A DNA stretch of 64,000 bases from assembly GCA_022701365.1 (NCBI GenBank), contig JAKUHH010000013.1, forward strand, positions 186,001 through 250,000. The letters run 5' to 3'. The notes below the pieces were generated by a model that ran no database searches, had not been told where the DNA came from, and worked only from the letters and a program-made list of their open reading frames with translations. Both the position numbers and the translations under genes were made by a program. Below are positions 1 through 11,888 of the stretch, piece by piece; the stretch's first letter is position 1, and each line of letters begins with the position of its first letter. The DNA is from Mycocentrospora acerina. Lineage: Eukaryota; Ascomycota; Dothideomycetes; Pleosporales.

Positions 1-473
1 GTGGCAAGCTGCTTCTGGCTAAAGTCCACTTTGAGGGCAATACACCAGCCGTCAACCGGTTGATTTCTCCTCTGCCCCAAGGGATCTTGATCAAGCTTGT
101 ACTGGAATGAGCCTCTCGAGAAGTTGATGTAGAATCTCACAGCTTCAGACACATGATCGACAGCCAACCCGAGATGCGGCGCGGCCATTTCAGCATTCAT
201 CTCTCCAAACTCAGGTATCGAGTGACTGAACAGTCGCAAACGCTTGTCCTTGTTCTTCTTCAACAGATTACTGAAACGAAGCCTAAGGATGGTATTGAGA
301 CTTTCTTCTGATATGCCGATGATCTCATCGTAGCCCTGCATATCGTTGGACGTAAGTCGCTTCGCCGATGCCTGGCTTGCCTCATCGTCGTAGATCTTCT
401 TCGTGACTTCATCGTAGATGATCTTTCCAGTAGTATCATCAACAGGCCATCTTGATCGTTTTGATTGCGACAT
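1..473 (-). CDS. hypothetical protein, N-terminal part, runs off the left edge
   Basis: An uninterrupted minus-strand frame begins at the ATG at 471-473 and stays open for 157 codons to the window edge, so the C-terminus is missing. The start is hydrophilic (SQSKRSRWP, then two similar IIYDEV/KIYDDE pieces), so there is no signal peptide. Residues from about 110 read AAPHLGLAVDHVSEAV and then PVDGWCIALKVDF, a well-structured, protein-like composition. I do not recognise the family. It lies head-to-head with the large gene at 1552-5125, sharing a 1.1 kb gap, so the two may be co-expressed. A different frame is open over part of the same DNA (260-541) but has the arginine- and serine-rich look of a shadow. 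Confidence 0.6.
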   Translation of the reverse strand, partial: MSQSKRSRWPVDDTTGKIIYDEVTKKIYDDEASQASAKRLTSNDMQGYDEIIGISEESLNTILRLRFSNLLKKNKDKRLRLFSHSIPEFGEMNAEMAAPHLGLAVDHVSEAVRFYINFSRGSFQYKLDQDPLGQRRNQPVDGWCIALKVDFSQKQLA

Positions 474-1551
474 GATGCTACGCTTGTGTAGAGTGCAACC
501 AAGATATTGCCCGTCGATGCGATTTCCGGTGCCCAAGGCAAAGGATGGTGAGTGAGATGGTGAGGGAAATGAGATAACCCTAATCTACTGGTGCTTTTAT
601 AATCTAATGTAAAGCATCAAAAGCAGCCAACTCGCGTCATCTTCGACACAGCTGAACTTTACGCGTGGATGTACAATCCAACGTCGCACTATCATTTCGC
701 GCATAATGCTCGCTGGCGAGACGGGACGGGTACAATGGGTTTCTTCGGCGTAGCCATTAGTGTAGAATCCACATTGGACTAGCAGGTTGTCTTGTTTGTC
801 CGAACAAAGCCAAAAACGTTCGAATATTTACAACACGTGCTCCGTGCAATTATGAGCTTGTCCCATGACAGGAGTAGTTGTTACCGAGGTACTGGTCTCA
901 CGCGTGTCTGGGACCCCGCGTCACTGTTTGAAGCGGCCTAGCCCTACGCTAAGCAGGTCGCTAAGCAGTCCTATTTTGCGCCATTGACAGGGACTACGTG
1001 TAGCGGGCGGCTCATCTCTCAATTTAATCAAGCCACGATTTAACTCTACACAAAGTCAAGCCTTGAACAACTACCCGCAAAATGAATATGAAATCAAGAA
1101 GACGTACCCGACCAAAATGCCCTTGGCTCGCTTACTGCAATAGATGAGTCAATAGGTGTAGCCATCTGATTCCCGTCACACAATTTTATGGCTGAGCGAT
1201 GGATTCCATGAACAGGGGGGGCAAGTCGCTGCTTTGAGACCCTGTATGCCACCACCCCTGTTCAGCTGAATATTCGTGATAAGGCCTATCATCTTGCATT
1301 AGTATACTCCAATTCAGGCAGACGTTCAGCTGAAAAGATTTGGTGCTTGCGAGGCCAATTTTTTCTCGAGCCCAGACCACACCATATAAATGGTATCCGC
1401 CGAGAACGTGATGGTTTTAGGTCCTGAGGGGAACAAGTCACGAACAAGTATTGGTGGTCAAGTGTCGGTTCTTCTCGCCCTGAGACGACTTTGATTTATT
1501 TACAAACTACCCGCTGTTCCGACCATCTTGTGCAAGGTTAAGACCGCTACG
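474..1551. other. divergent intergenic region
   Basis: This is the shared upstream DNA of two head-to-head genes. It contains only short open frames with shadow-like composition. I see no RNA gene, transposon end or strong tandem repeat in it. Confidence 0.6.
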
Positions 1552-4500
1552 ATGGCACAGGTGATCTTTGACTGCGAGCTCATGCTCCAGCCATTGCCAG
1601 AAAAAGCTCTTACCGATGCCGAACATTTTCACGTACTCCAGGATGCACAAGCACGACCTATCGTCATTTGTACAGCGGCAAATGAGTCGGCTCTAATGAT
1701 TGCGCCGGACGAGCTTGGTCATAACCAAGTGATCAATCTCTCAAACTACCTTCAGCTTCCCGCAAAAGTGAAGGCTTTGGCAATAACTCAGGATTTCTCA
1801 GACAACAGCAAGATATACCTTGCAATTGCCACTCAGTCAAATGATGAGTCCCCCAGTTGTTTACACATTTTGAAGCCTTTCAACATCGGAGCAGGGCAAT
1901 GGTGGGAAAGGCTTGACTGGCCATCCTTGATTCTAAGTCAGGCTGAGAACTCGTTCGTCATTCATAGGCTGTTATTGGTAAGTATTGCTGTGATCTACGT
2001 AAATATTTTCTTCTCTGACGAAATGGTAGGCCAATCGTCTTAATAGAGGTGAAAATTACCCCTTTTTAGCTGCTGAAAGATCTCTGCCAGGTGTGCCGAA
2101 ACATAATGTGTCGAGGATCAAAGTCGACCTCGCTGGTGCACGGTGGCAATGGGAAGAAAACAAATTAAATTTGCCATTCGATGTCTCCAAGTTGGATGAT
2201 CTATGCGTTGCGTCAAGTCCCGTTTGCTCCGGGATTGTGTTCTTGGACAAAACGCAGGGCAAGCCGTCCGTCACTTTTACAGACTTACGAGACACTGGTG
2301 GGGTCTCACTATTCTTCAATCTGCCCATCTTGCCAAACCCAAAGTCAATTGCTACATTGAATGACCGCGATGGCGCAAGTAATGTACTTATTGCAGGCGA
2401 TGGGGGCATCTTACACGTACCGGCGCAAGACTGGATTGAGTCAGTCCCACTGGGTACAACGAAGCCACCGACATTCAAAGATGATTTGTTTCAAGGCGCT
2501 CACGAACTACGTGTGGCTCAAAGTGGCAATTTTGCCACTGTATGGGCTATCAATGGTACTGGACATGTAGTGGGGCAGTCTTCTGAGCTTCAGCCGAGGG
2601 AATTTGATGAAGAAATTGACGACCTGATCCCTACAGGTGTGGCAATACCTTTGTTTCCTACCAACGATGCTATCCGCCACTTTGACGCTATCCTGGACCC
2701 TACAACAAAGAGCCAACAACTATTTGCACTCAAAACAGGCGGTTCCGTAACCGTTTTGAATCAACCAGGTGACTCGAAACTCTGGACCAGCGCAGAAATG
2801 AAGATCCCGGACCCCGAAGACATCAGGGATGTGAACACGTATACCTGCCATGTCCACTGCGTCGATGCTGAAGGCGTACCTATCGCGAATAGCAATGTCG
2901 AGATTTCAACCTCAAGCCAGATCCGAGGCGCAATCAACGGCGAGATTCTGTATTTATCACAGACCTATAAAACCACTCAGACAGACGAGGGGGGCAATCT
3001 GACTGTCATCCTACCCGCGAACGATCTAACAGCACCCACTGTAACAGTCCGAGGCCCTAGTCTGCCTGCAACATCATTCCATCCAGCCGAAAGAGCCATA
3101 GAAAAGCTTGGAGCTAGTGTGAAGAACGGTACAATACAACATGCGCGGGGAAAGGATGGCACGGCAGTATTCCCCAACATGAATCAGGAAGCCCTGCAGA
3201 CCATTAGTAAGCTTCACGATGTGTACAAAGATCAACAAAAGAGATCAAATAGCAGCTCTGATGCTTTGAACATATCTAGCTTGCACAACTTACACAACTC
3301 CACTGGTGGAAGTGACTGGTCCTTCTGGCACGGCCTGATCTCAGGCATCGAACAGTTCTTGGGTGTGGCGTACGACGCCGGTATGGTTATTGTCCGTACC
3401 TCCAAGAAGATTTGGCAGTTTGTTGTCAAAACCGCCGAGCAGGCTTTGAAGGCAATTTCTGGAGTTTTCGAATGGATCGGTGCCAAGATAGAGGATGCTG
3501 TGACTTGGCTAGCTGAGCAACTTGACTGGGAGAGCATCTTGGATGTCCAAATATTCTTGAAGGAGCTTGTGTTCACCGGACTGGATTGTGCTCAGGATTT
3601 ACTTGTCATGGGAGAGGACAAGATTGATGGATGGCTCACCACCGCTGAAAGCGAGGTCGCAAAGTGGCATATTCCTCCACAACTACCAGAGTCGATTGCC
3701 AAGGCAAAGCTCCAAACAGACAAGGACGCGGAAAAAGAAAAGCGCAATACCATGAATAATCCTCTCTGCAAGTGGTCTGAGTCGAAACTGCAAGACAAGC
3801 AAGTGCGAAAGTCAATGGGGGATAATGAACTGAAGGACAAGAAGGAGACGAAGCTTGAGGATGTGTTCAAAATTTTCTACGAAAAGGTGTTGAAACCACT
3901 TTGGGAGACCTTCAAAAATACTGTCGGTGACATCTGGGAAGATATCAAACATCTCTTCGACAAGAACTCATCTGTGTCCCTGAGCGACGTCTTTAAAAAT
4001 ATCGGAGTAGACGTGTTACTCGGTATTATTCGCGCCATGCGCAAGAGCATTACGGGAATCCTCGAGGTTATCGTCGAAGTCTTGAAATGGATCCGCTCTG
4101 TACTGAACGAGAAGATCAATGTCTGGGTTGTGACTAAATTGTACAAGAAGATGAGTGGTGGCAAGGACCTCACTATCCTTGACCTAGCAACTCTAGTCTT
4201 TGCGATCCCGGTGTCTTGGTTGTTCAAGACATTCATCGGGAAGAAACCCCGAGAGATACCTATACTCGCAAGTCTATTTGCGGAGATCAAGTCTTCCAAG
4301 TCGGCTGAAATGAGTTCACTCTCTTCAGTATCTACAGACTCATTTGCTTTGGTGAGTACGAGTCAAGCTCCCATTCATACGGATAGCATCCGCTCTCTGT
4401 CTGCAGGAGAGAAGGAGCATGCGGCCGATATGATCAAAAGAAAGATTGACACCAACACAAATTTCGGGAAGCTCATTAGGCTCTACCGAAAGGGGATGAT

Positions 4501-5125
4501 GATAGCGGCTTGGGGTATGATGGTGTGGACTCCGATAGATTGTATCTATACAAAAACCCGCTGGCCAACTGCACTGAACCCGATCGAATTCCCAGAGGGG
4601 GCTGCAAAATCTGTTTGGATGCGATTCAAACCAATTGTTTCATTCACAGCCTGGACACTCTCGACAGTGGGCTCGATTCCTCTTTCCAAGACGACTAAAA
4701 AACGCAGTTCTGACGCAGTAGCTTACCGCTGGCTACTTTGGGGTTATATATCCTACTCTAATCTCATAAAGCTGCGTATGCCTGAGCACATGAAGCCTCC
4801 ACAAGCCGGTATCATAGCCCTGGTGAATATTTCAGTTTACGGATACATTTTATATATTGAAAAGTCGGGAGAGGAAACTGATAGTCTTCTAGAGATTCTG
4901 CAGCGAGTTGTAGAGAATGGATGGACGATTGGTAGCTATTATAATTCTACTACAAAGGGTGCGGAGCCTTGGGGGCTTATTTTGACATGCGCGGCCGGAT
5001 CGGTATTGAGTATTGCTAACCTCGTCAAAGCTATTGGGCACTATGTATACTGGTCAGAACATTGTGATGATGAGGATTATCAAGCTCCTACATGGGCAAA
5101 TTCTCTCTCAGGCTCACTATTTTAG
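1552..5125 (+). CDS. large hypothetical protein, beta-rich N-terminus and helical/membrane C-terminus
   Basis: The model has two exons: 1552-1977 and 2030-5125. The 52-bp intron runs from GTAAGT to GGTAG, is phase 0, and the join keeps the frame, giving about 1173 residues. The first roughly 360 residues are rich in short beta-like segments with aromatic and Gly turns, suggesting a propeller-like fold. About residues 400-470 look like an Ig-like or bacterial Big-type domain (CHVHCVDAEGVPIANSNVEI). The middle (about 540-850) is Trp-rich amphipathic helix, for example KKIWQFVVKTAEQALKAI. The last 200 residues hold several hydrophobic stretches (YRWLLWGYISYSNLIKL; AGIIALVNISVYGYILYI). I do not recognise a named family; a membrane-interacting role is only an inference. 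It is divergently paired with the gene at 1-473. The ATG at 1552 was chosen because it is the first ATG of the open frame. Confidence 0.7.
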
Positions 5126-6600
5126 GTCAGTAGAATCTCTTGCCAGGGATTACAGCCTACATATCTCAAGAAAATTGACTCTGCACAAACCGTTCATACA
5201 AGATTCGTTGAAAGTTTAGTAAGGGTGACTTATTAAAATTAAACATATAGTCAAAGTACCTTCAAAAGACTTCACTTGAGAAATAATAGAGTCACACATT
5301 TATGACATTAATCGCATTTCGAATTTTTTTTGTCTCTTTCAAAAAGTTTAAAGCCAAGTATTCATGTACATTTTAACTAGTAACATGGTTTGAAAGTAAT
5401 GCTCATGCTATTAATGACATTCCTTCTTAACGCCATGGCAAACTGTTGAAAAATTCGCTTCTCTTAATCGAATATATTACGAAGGTGTAAATGATCTTAA
5501 TATGAGACTGATTGAAAGCCTCAACGTGGTAAATGGGGGTTTCTGTTGGTTAAAATCGTGCGGTAAGTACGTAAACTACACACATAATTAACACATTAAT
5601 GTGTTTCTTCAGTATGATGATCAATTACCGAATTCTGTTTCGTCGCTTCCACTCTCAACTTATCAATACCATCAAGCTACAGAATCGGAAATGTCTCTCC
5701 AGTATGTGCACCCCCAGTCGCGCCCGACACATCACTCAGCAACCTTGGCAACCCTTGAAGTTTCTTGGCATATCATTACCCAATTTCTTCATCTTGAGAA
5801 ACCAATTGCGTCCAGAAACCTGTAGCAACACTGTCTCACCCAACATAGACGTGTCTGAAGGATTCATCGTCGGTGGGTCCGATGTTGCCGTCGACGAGCA
5901 AGAAGCGCGTACTACTGAGAATCATACGGCGGCCGCTAGCATGGAAGGCGCACGCGAGGAATGCGCTGCCTGCAAGAAGGACCTCGTCTTCTGTTGACCT
6001 GTCGTTAGTTAACTCGGTAAATGAGGCAAAGAGGCCCTTGTTCCGCTTCTTCGTCGCTGCTGTCGTATGCACATGCGACATATAGTCTGAAATGTCCTCA
6101 ACATTCAGTGACTCATTGAGATATCTCGTCAGTTGAGTTTTTAGCTATTTAAAATCTACGGCTGAAGGACCTTCCTGTCAGTCTTGGTGACATCAACAGA
6201 ACGTAATCTGCGTGAAAGAAACGTAACTAAGATTTTGTCAATCAAAGTCGATGCTAGAGCGCCGCAAAATAGAATTTGAACATCACTGAAGCCTGGCAAC
6301 CGTCCGAAGAACGTGTCGATTCGGACAAGATTTTTTTACTACAATCAACACAGTAAGCTTTCAGAGCTAAATCTATTCGCTGAAGACATCAGAAATGATA
6401 TTCACAGCTGGTAATTGTTAAAATCCTCATCCCATTTCATTGTGCTAAAACGCATCATACAGAGTCCTTAAGCACGCAGGGTTTTTACTTACTCAATGTT
6501 CAAACTCGTTTATCCACCAAATCCATACTATATTGTAGTGTTCGTTGTCGCAATAGTCAGATCTGCTTGAATTTTGGAGTTTCGCTTCACAGTATTATCT
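5126..6600. other. AT-rich intergenic region
   Basis: Only short open frames occur here (for example 5599-5997 plus and 5836-6081 minus), overlapping each other on both strands without recognisable domains. I see nothing that I can support as a gene. Confidence 0.5.
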
Positions 6601-7350
6601 TTAGAAAAATAAACCCCACTCAGACGTTTGCGAAGTATTTCGGCCATGTTTTTCCATTTCTAGCTGAATGAGTACAGGTTCAAGGAATTTTTCAACTTCG
6701 TTTCGCTAAAACTCGTTTTGTGGACTCATGTTGAAAGCAGTATTGTACTCCCAACATGCAAGGTACCAACCTGCAGTTTTTCAGTCAATGGTGCCACTCA
6801 TTCTGTCGCCCACAGCCAATAAGTTGAAAATGCTCATATCTCCATGCGTAAAGACTGCTCACGGTTGTACGGTATTCTGTTGAGTGATAAACTTTGCAAT
6901 TTCTAGTGAATGCGGGGGATGCGCTTTAAGACTGCTTTAAAGATGTCGATGAAATTATTAAATTGTATCATAGAGCTCAGACTATGAGGCTCCAAGTAAT
7001 CGGGGATCAGATAACGGACCACCATCCATATTGGTCACACTCATGGACTCTGGTGGGGTTATGCGCCGCATCTCGTTCACCAAATCTTTCAGTTGGTAAA
7101 GGACCTTTGGCCTTCTTTCTTCAGAACGCTGGAATCACTCCAAGTTAACTGGCTCTCCATGCATATTTCCCATTACGGGCTAAGTTCTATCTAGAGGTCT
7201 GAATGCGCGGTATACTCGAGGCACTGGAATCGCAGTGTGGTTTGCGATAAACTTCATGGTGGATGCTTCGCTAAGGTTCGTCATATGCCAATACTTGACG
7301 CAAATATTCTTTGAAAGGAAAAGAATAATCTCAGATTACTTTTGAAAATG
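6601..7350 (-). pseudogene. aminoglycoside phosphotransferase (APH)-like kinase pseudogene
   Basis: Reading the minus strand from about 7350 down to the stop at 6601-6603 gives one continuous frame that matches the fungal APH/choline-kinase-like family. In order it shows ILFLSKNICVKYW, SEASTMKFIANHTAIPVPRVY, the catalytic loop FTHGDMSIFNLLAVG, the metal-binding region GTID then KTAGWY, and the C-terminal FLEP motif. There is no frameshift, but nine in-frame stops interrupt it, mixing TAG, TGA and TAA. Several fall where the family has Trp (after ID, after EF, before AVFTHGD). This pattern of nonsense-only decay fits C:G to T:A mutation such as RIP. No intact copy is in the window. The upstream limit is uncertain because the first residues are poorly conserved. 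Confidence 0.85.
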
Positions 7351-7745
7351 CTTGAGGAGCTTGATAGTAAGAAGTGTACTGTAGCGGTTGATTGCTGACC
7401 TGTTGATCAACTGTGAATCCTTCTCGCGAGAAGGGCCACCTGCCCTGAAGGGAGAGATTTTGGACATGGCGTTTGTAGTGAATACGTTGTTTCATCACAA
7501 GTTGGCAATAATCGCATTGTTAGCATAGTCGATCTCACCAGAGCGCGTTATAGGTATATTCCGTGATGAGCATCGTGCACGTGCACGCTAGTTACAATCG
7601 CGCATACCATTTGCCGATGCAATACAATCCGTGATGGCTAAATTACCTAAGCATTGGAAAGACTTGTATTTAAGACGTTCAAGACTACTGCGTGCGCTGA
7701 GTTACCTTGAAATCTTAAAGACAAATTTTTTCTTTTTTACCCAAA
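7351..7745. other. intergenic region upstream of the GNAT gene
   Basis: This is non-coding DNA between the pseudogene and the acetyltransferase. A TATA-like TATTTAAG lies about 75 bp before the downstream ATG. Nothing else stands out. Confidence 0.45.
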
Positions 7746-8366
7746 ATGGCAGACCCTAACTTTTACATTGCAACAGCCCGCCTTTATCTTTCGTACTTTG
7801 ATCCATCACTTGATAGTCACTGCGATTTTCTTGTCACTCTTTACAACACTCCCGAATTTATTGCTTCTATCGGCGGAAAACCTACATCCATCACCACTCG
7901 TGAGGCCGCGCGTACCCTGCTTAAAGGCCGCTTTCGTAGTGAGCACGACCGCAATGGATACGGCACATATCTGGTCTCACTGAAGCCGTTGGGACATGTT
8001 CATAAAGGACCCTTTATCGAAAATCTCGCACATTGCAAACTCATAGGCACCGTATCTCTAATGCGTGGTGAGCCGCCGAACGCGTATGAAGTGCCGGATC
8101 TAGGCTTTGCCATTTTACCCGAGGAGATGCATAAAGGCTACGCACGTGAAGCTGCGGAGGGGCTATTAAGATATGCAGAGAAGGATTTGAGTGTTGAAGA
8201 GGTACTGGGACTATTTGATCCAAAGAATGAAGCATCAGCAGGTGTTTTCAGAAGCCTGGGCTTCAAGGACATGGGAATCAGAAAATTAAAGATTTTCAAC
8301 AACATCGAGGGCGCAGTGTGGCTTAAGAAGGGTATGGCTGAAGATTTACAGAAGTATGGATTTTAA
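7746..8366 (+). CDS. GNAT-family N-acetyltransferase (RimJ/RimL type)
   Basis: A single-exon gene of 206 codons starts at an ATG in good context (CAAAATGG). The N-terminal ATARLYLSYFDPS matches the TxRLxLR start of the RimJ/RimL-like GNAT branch. Residues about 96-150 give the core: LIGTVSLMRG, then DLGFAILPEEMHKGYAREAAEGLL, which includes the acetyl-CoA pyrophosphate loop. EASAGVFRSLGFKDMG is the usual C-terminal S-V-LGF element. Such enzymes move an acetyl group from acetyl-CoA to an amine; the substrate cannot be read from the sequence. No signal peptide is visible, so it is probably cytosolic. It lies 94 bp from the 3' end of the first UstYa-family gene, so it marks the left edge of the RiPP cluster and could be a member, but nothing proves that. 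Confidence 0.85.
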   Translation: MADPNFYIATARLYLSYFDPSLDSHCDFLVTLYNTPEFIASIGGKPTSITTREAARTLLKGRFRSEHDRNGYGTYLVSLKPLGHVHKGPFIENLAHCKLIGTVSLMRGEPPNAYEVPDLGFAILPEEMHKGYAREAAEGLLRYAEKDLSVEEVLGLFDPKNEASAGVFRSLGFKDMGIRKLKIFNNIEGAVWLKKGMAEDLQKYGF

Positions 8367-8459
8367 AAACTAAGATGATTGTGGTATTTGATGAAAAAGA
8401 ACTTCGGATAATTGTACATTCCTCCCTACGAGTTGCTTTTGAATGCCACTGTAATGCCA

Positions 8460-9346
8460 CTATTCAACCTTCTGCCAAGTGAGATTATAGTTTGCCTCTT
8501 GGTCAATCTGGAATTGTCGCAGTTTGTCAAAATTGATACAGTCATGCTCTACACCCCAGCCAGTAACTGATGTCGCGTGACCTTTCCCAATGTTGATGGG
8601 GCTGTTTCCTTCGATAATCAAATCACCGCCACAACTTATACCTTGTCGGAGATATTCAAAACAATGTTCAACGTGAACTTTCCACTTCAAAGCGTCTGGG
8701 TCGGCTGATGTATCTGCACGATTCTTCTCCTGATAATACTGGAAGCGGACCATGTTCTATACGCAGATCAAAGTATTAGCTTGCAATCAATGAACCAATG
8801 GCCTCAACTAATGATTACTTACCAAGCAATGCAGCTGGTGTAGAATCGAGATAACATAAAAATTCTGTTGTTTTGGAACAGGCGTGTTTGGGTGATCAAA
8901 TGGTGCAATAATACCCTCAGGTAGATGCCACAGTGTTGGATTTTCAATCCAAACAGCATCATGACCTAATTATTGAGTTACTTTGGGGGCGGCACTATTT
9001 TGAGTTTATGATGAATACCTGCTACTAGCGAGTCCCAGTTACGATTGACTGCCGGACTATCGCCTACATACCGTGGGTCCTTATTAAAGATCTTCTTCAC
9101 CGGCTCGAATACCTCCTTTGGTATTGGGGTATTCGCGTAAACGTGTAGCGATCCATTTGATCGCGGAATTTTGTGGTATCCATACACGACAGTGGCTGCC
9201 CAGCCAAGCGTAAGTATCAAAATGCACACATACGGCCACATATCCATTCGTTTTGCGCGTGCGGCTCTTTTGTGATTGCCGGTCCCTTCTTCTCCTGGGG
9301 CGACCTCTTCGTATTCATGCTTTGTGCTGCGTGTAGAGCTAAACAT
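8460..9346 (-). CDS. UstYa-family (DUF3328) oxidase 1
   Basis: Three exons on the minus strand (9346-9019, 8965-8823, 8756-8460) join in frame to give 255 residues, the usual size of the family. The N-terminus is cytosolic and charged, followed by one transmembrane helix near residues 36-56 (MWPYVCILILTLGWAATVVYG). Both family HxxHC motifs are present: HQLHC at about 152-156 and HVEHC at about 185-189, the latter followed by FEYLRQGISC. UstYa proteins are copper-type oxidases of fungal RiPP pathways that form ether or other cross-links in core peptides (ustiloxin, phomopsin, asperipin). The gene is divergent from UstYa-like gene 2, with a 1.2 kb shared promoter region. Gene 2 is its closest relative here (shared NTPIP and HVEHCFEYLR). 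The exact peptide bond it makes is unknown. Confidence 0.92.
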
Positions 9347-10555
9347 TTTATCTTTTGAAAAAAAATTGAGCGGACAAGTAAAAAATTGAACTGTGTAGGA
9401 GGGGTGATGTGTTCAGGATCAAAACATGAAAAATAAGATGACAGGTCAGACTCGTACTTCAAACCGTCAACGCGGGCGCGAGCTGATATCGGAAAATGTT
9501 TCGTCTCAGCTTCTTTCCAGCAAAGTAAGCAAAGCACATTTTAATTTGGCCAACGATGTCACAGTTCTTCCCGCGCAGAAACTATAGCGTTTAGTTCCAT
9601 AACGTATTTCGACCCACAATAGATCCCACAATCACATGAAACAGCGTACCGCCTAGTGAGCAACATGGGACTCCAAAGGCAATCCTTACTGTATGTTGAA
9701 CGATTAATTAAACTCGATGATGTAGTACCGAAGTCGGTCACAAGTGGACGCCAAGTTGTCGGTATACCCGATCGCTTGCATTACTTCCTCGCACAGGCCA
9801 CGACACCCCACATACAAATTGTCCGATCATCGTACTGATTAACCAAAAACGGATAATAGTCAGCCACAGACTGCAGATCGTGGAGTTGCAGCAATGCAAG
9901 GATTGCGCCATCGCCCTCCTTGCCAATGACACGTTCTCGAGCAGCTATTTGTCCAATCCCAAGAGCCGTGCACACGGCAGGCGCTGTACCGTATCCTAAA
10001 GGATTTAGCGTGCGTAACGTTCAGAACAAGCTCAAGAACAAGCTCAACGGCCTTTCCGCAGCTCTAGCTTGTACAGGACAAGAATAGCCTCGGCCAAATC
10101 GTTGTGTTAGGCTAGTTTTTGCCACCCGAGTTAGGCCCGCACGTCAGCATTAAGCTGATCAGCACTTTGTAAGATGATGCCTGACATTAGGTATGTAAGT
10201 GCGCTTTCTTAGATCTTCACTTTTGTATACCTACTTCTCTCATACATGTGAATGTAACACCGCCTCAAATTTGACGGCCCGGATCAACGGTTACATCCCG
10301 AACAATCTGACCATTCCATCTGTCATCAGCATGCACCTGCTTAAAGTGGTCAAAGCTACACAAATACATGCACAATGCGTTTCAGATTTTGTTAACGCAC
10401 GCATGGATACCCATCCACTAAGCTTACCAGTGTAAGCATCGACGAGTTGCCAACTCTCAGCTCAACGATACTCCACTGTCAAGCATTCTGCTCTTATAAA
10501 AAATTCTGATTTTCAAACACTTCCTTCATTCGTTTTTTAATCACCAAAGCACGGA
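9347..10555. other. divergent promoter region between UstYa-like genes 1 and 2
   Basis: This is 1.2 kb of shared upstream DNA. On the minus strand, about 10011 to 9781, there is a 75-codon open stretch with protein-like composition (ALGIGQIAARERVIGKEGDG; YYPFLVNQYDD) closed by stops at both ends. It may be the remnant of an older gene; I do not recognise it. The direct repeat CAAGCTCAAGAACAAGCTCAA lies near 10028. No second gene can be supported. Confidence 0.5.
10495..10502 (+). promoter_or_regulatory. TATA box of UstYa-like gene 2
   Basis: TATAAAAA lies 54 bp before the ATG at 10556, a normal place for a fungal core promoter. A pyrimidine-rich stretch follows it. Confidence 0.5.
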
Positions 10556-11457
10556 ATGCATATCAGTAGGTTACTTGGAGGAAGGAAAAATCGGCATGCC
10601 GACCAACAAGAAGATGGGTCAGAGAAACTGCTGCCAACCATTGAATCAACAAAGTCGACAGCAGAAGCACATCGGCGAGTCTCTGAACGAGGAACACCAT
10701 TCAAAGTTTTTTACTATCTCTCTTTCGCTTTGTTGAACATCTCCATCGGTCTAGTCATTGGCTCTTGGAATATTCAATCACGAGAGATTTCACTGGCAAG
10801 CTTCGGTATCAACACAAATACTCCTATCCCACTCGACATATTCACCACTCGCCACGATGTTCCATTCAGTCCGGATCCTGATTTTATGGGCCCCGGACAT
10901 CATGTGAACAAAAACTGGGCAAAACTGACTAAAGGTATGCCATGATAACTTGGTGAACATGATGCAACATTCCGTCGCTAAAACGACTTTTAGGTCAAGA
11001 TTCCGTCTATCTCAAAGATCCCAAATACTTTGGTCTTGAGGACCCCGGTATACACGCGCCATTTTTCATCTTCAACGATCCTCCTGCATCTGCCAAGGCA
11101 CTTGATAACATGAACAATTTTTATGTTCTCAACAACTTGCATCAGCTTCACTGCGTTAATATGGTTCGCAAGCGTTATGATGAGTTGGTGTATAAGTCAG
11201 AAACCACAAATCCTCTGGCGGATACCCCTATCGATAAAGATTGGATTACCCACGTTGAGCACTGCTTCGAGTATCTGCGGCTAAGCATAACTTGTGGCGA
11301 TTATATGACGTTTGAAAGCGATTCCCCTCCAGGCAGCCCTGAGATCTACTGGAAAGATGGGCTTAGCTGGGGAGTTGTACACTCGTGTATAGATTGGGAC
11401 GGGTTGATGAAATGGCAGGAGGAGCAGGTTACTATATATAACGGAACATGGAAATAG
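10556..11457 (+). CDS. UstYa-family (DUF3328) oxidase 2
   Basis: Two exons (10556-10934 and 10994-11457) flank a 59-bp intron (GTATGC to TTTTAG, phase 1), giving 280 residues. A transmembrane helix lies near residues 56-78 (FYYLSFALLNISIGLVIGSW). HQLHC at about 176-180 and HVEHC at about 213-217, followed by FEYLRLSITCGD, are the two catalytic HxxHC motifs. The ectodomain would face the secretory lumen, where the Kex2-processed precursor passes. It resembles UstYa-like gene 1 more than gene 3, so those two may be an old duplicate pair. Known dikaritin pathways need one or two of these proteins to cyclise the core. This is the second of three in the cluster. Confidence 0.92.
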
Positions 11458-11888
11458 GCAACAAGGCATAAAGATTGAGAGATGAATTTTCTTTCAAAAT
11501 GCTCTGTTTTGATAGTGAAGGAGTATTCGTTCTAGTCAATCAATTCTTCGAATTATCAAAAGCGTTCTACCCACTGCAAATGTAAATAAGTTCTTTTGTT
11601 GAGGTTTTCAAAGAATTTTATTTAGATGACGTTTCCGTGCTAAGTCAGAGGAGCCACTTCACGTAACAGCAGTGCCATTTGTAGAGACTTGGGCATTTTC
11701 TGCTCCCTCGATATCGCAAGAGAAAATAAATTGATACGCAAGTTTACGTCAACATGATAACTAACAACTCTGATATCTCAGTAATTACATACACAATACT
11801 ATAGCTACGCTTAAGGAACATATCAACCTCAGTTTTTACATTCGATATACATTTAAGCACGACACCAATACTGCACAAAACTTGGCTC
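11458..11888. other. convergent 3' intergenic region
   Basis: This is AT-rich 3' flanking DNA shared by the converging UstYa-like genes 2 and 3. Nothing else is seen. Confidence 0.5.

Noticed and set aside
9781..10011. 75-codon minus-strand frame between UstYa-like genes
   Set aside because: It has protein-like composition but is bounded by stops, has no start, and gives no recognised family; it is noted as a possible remnant only.
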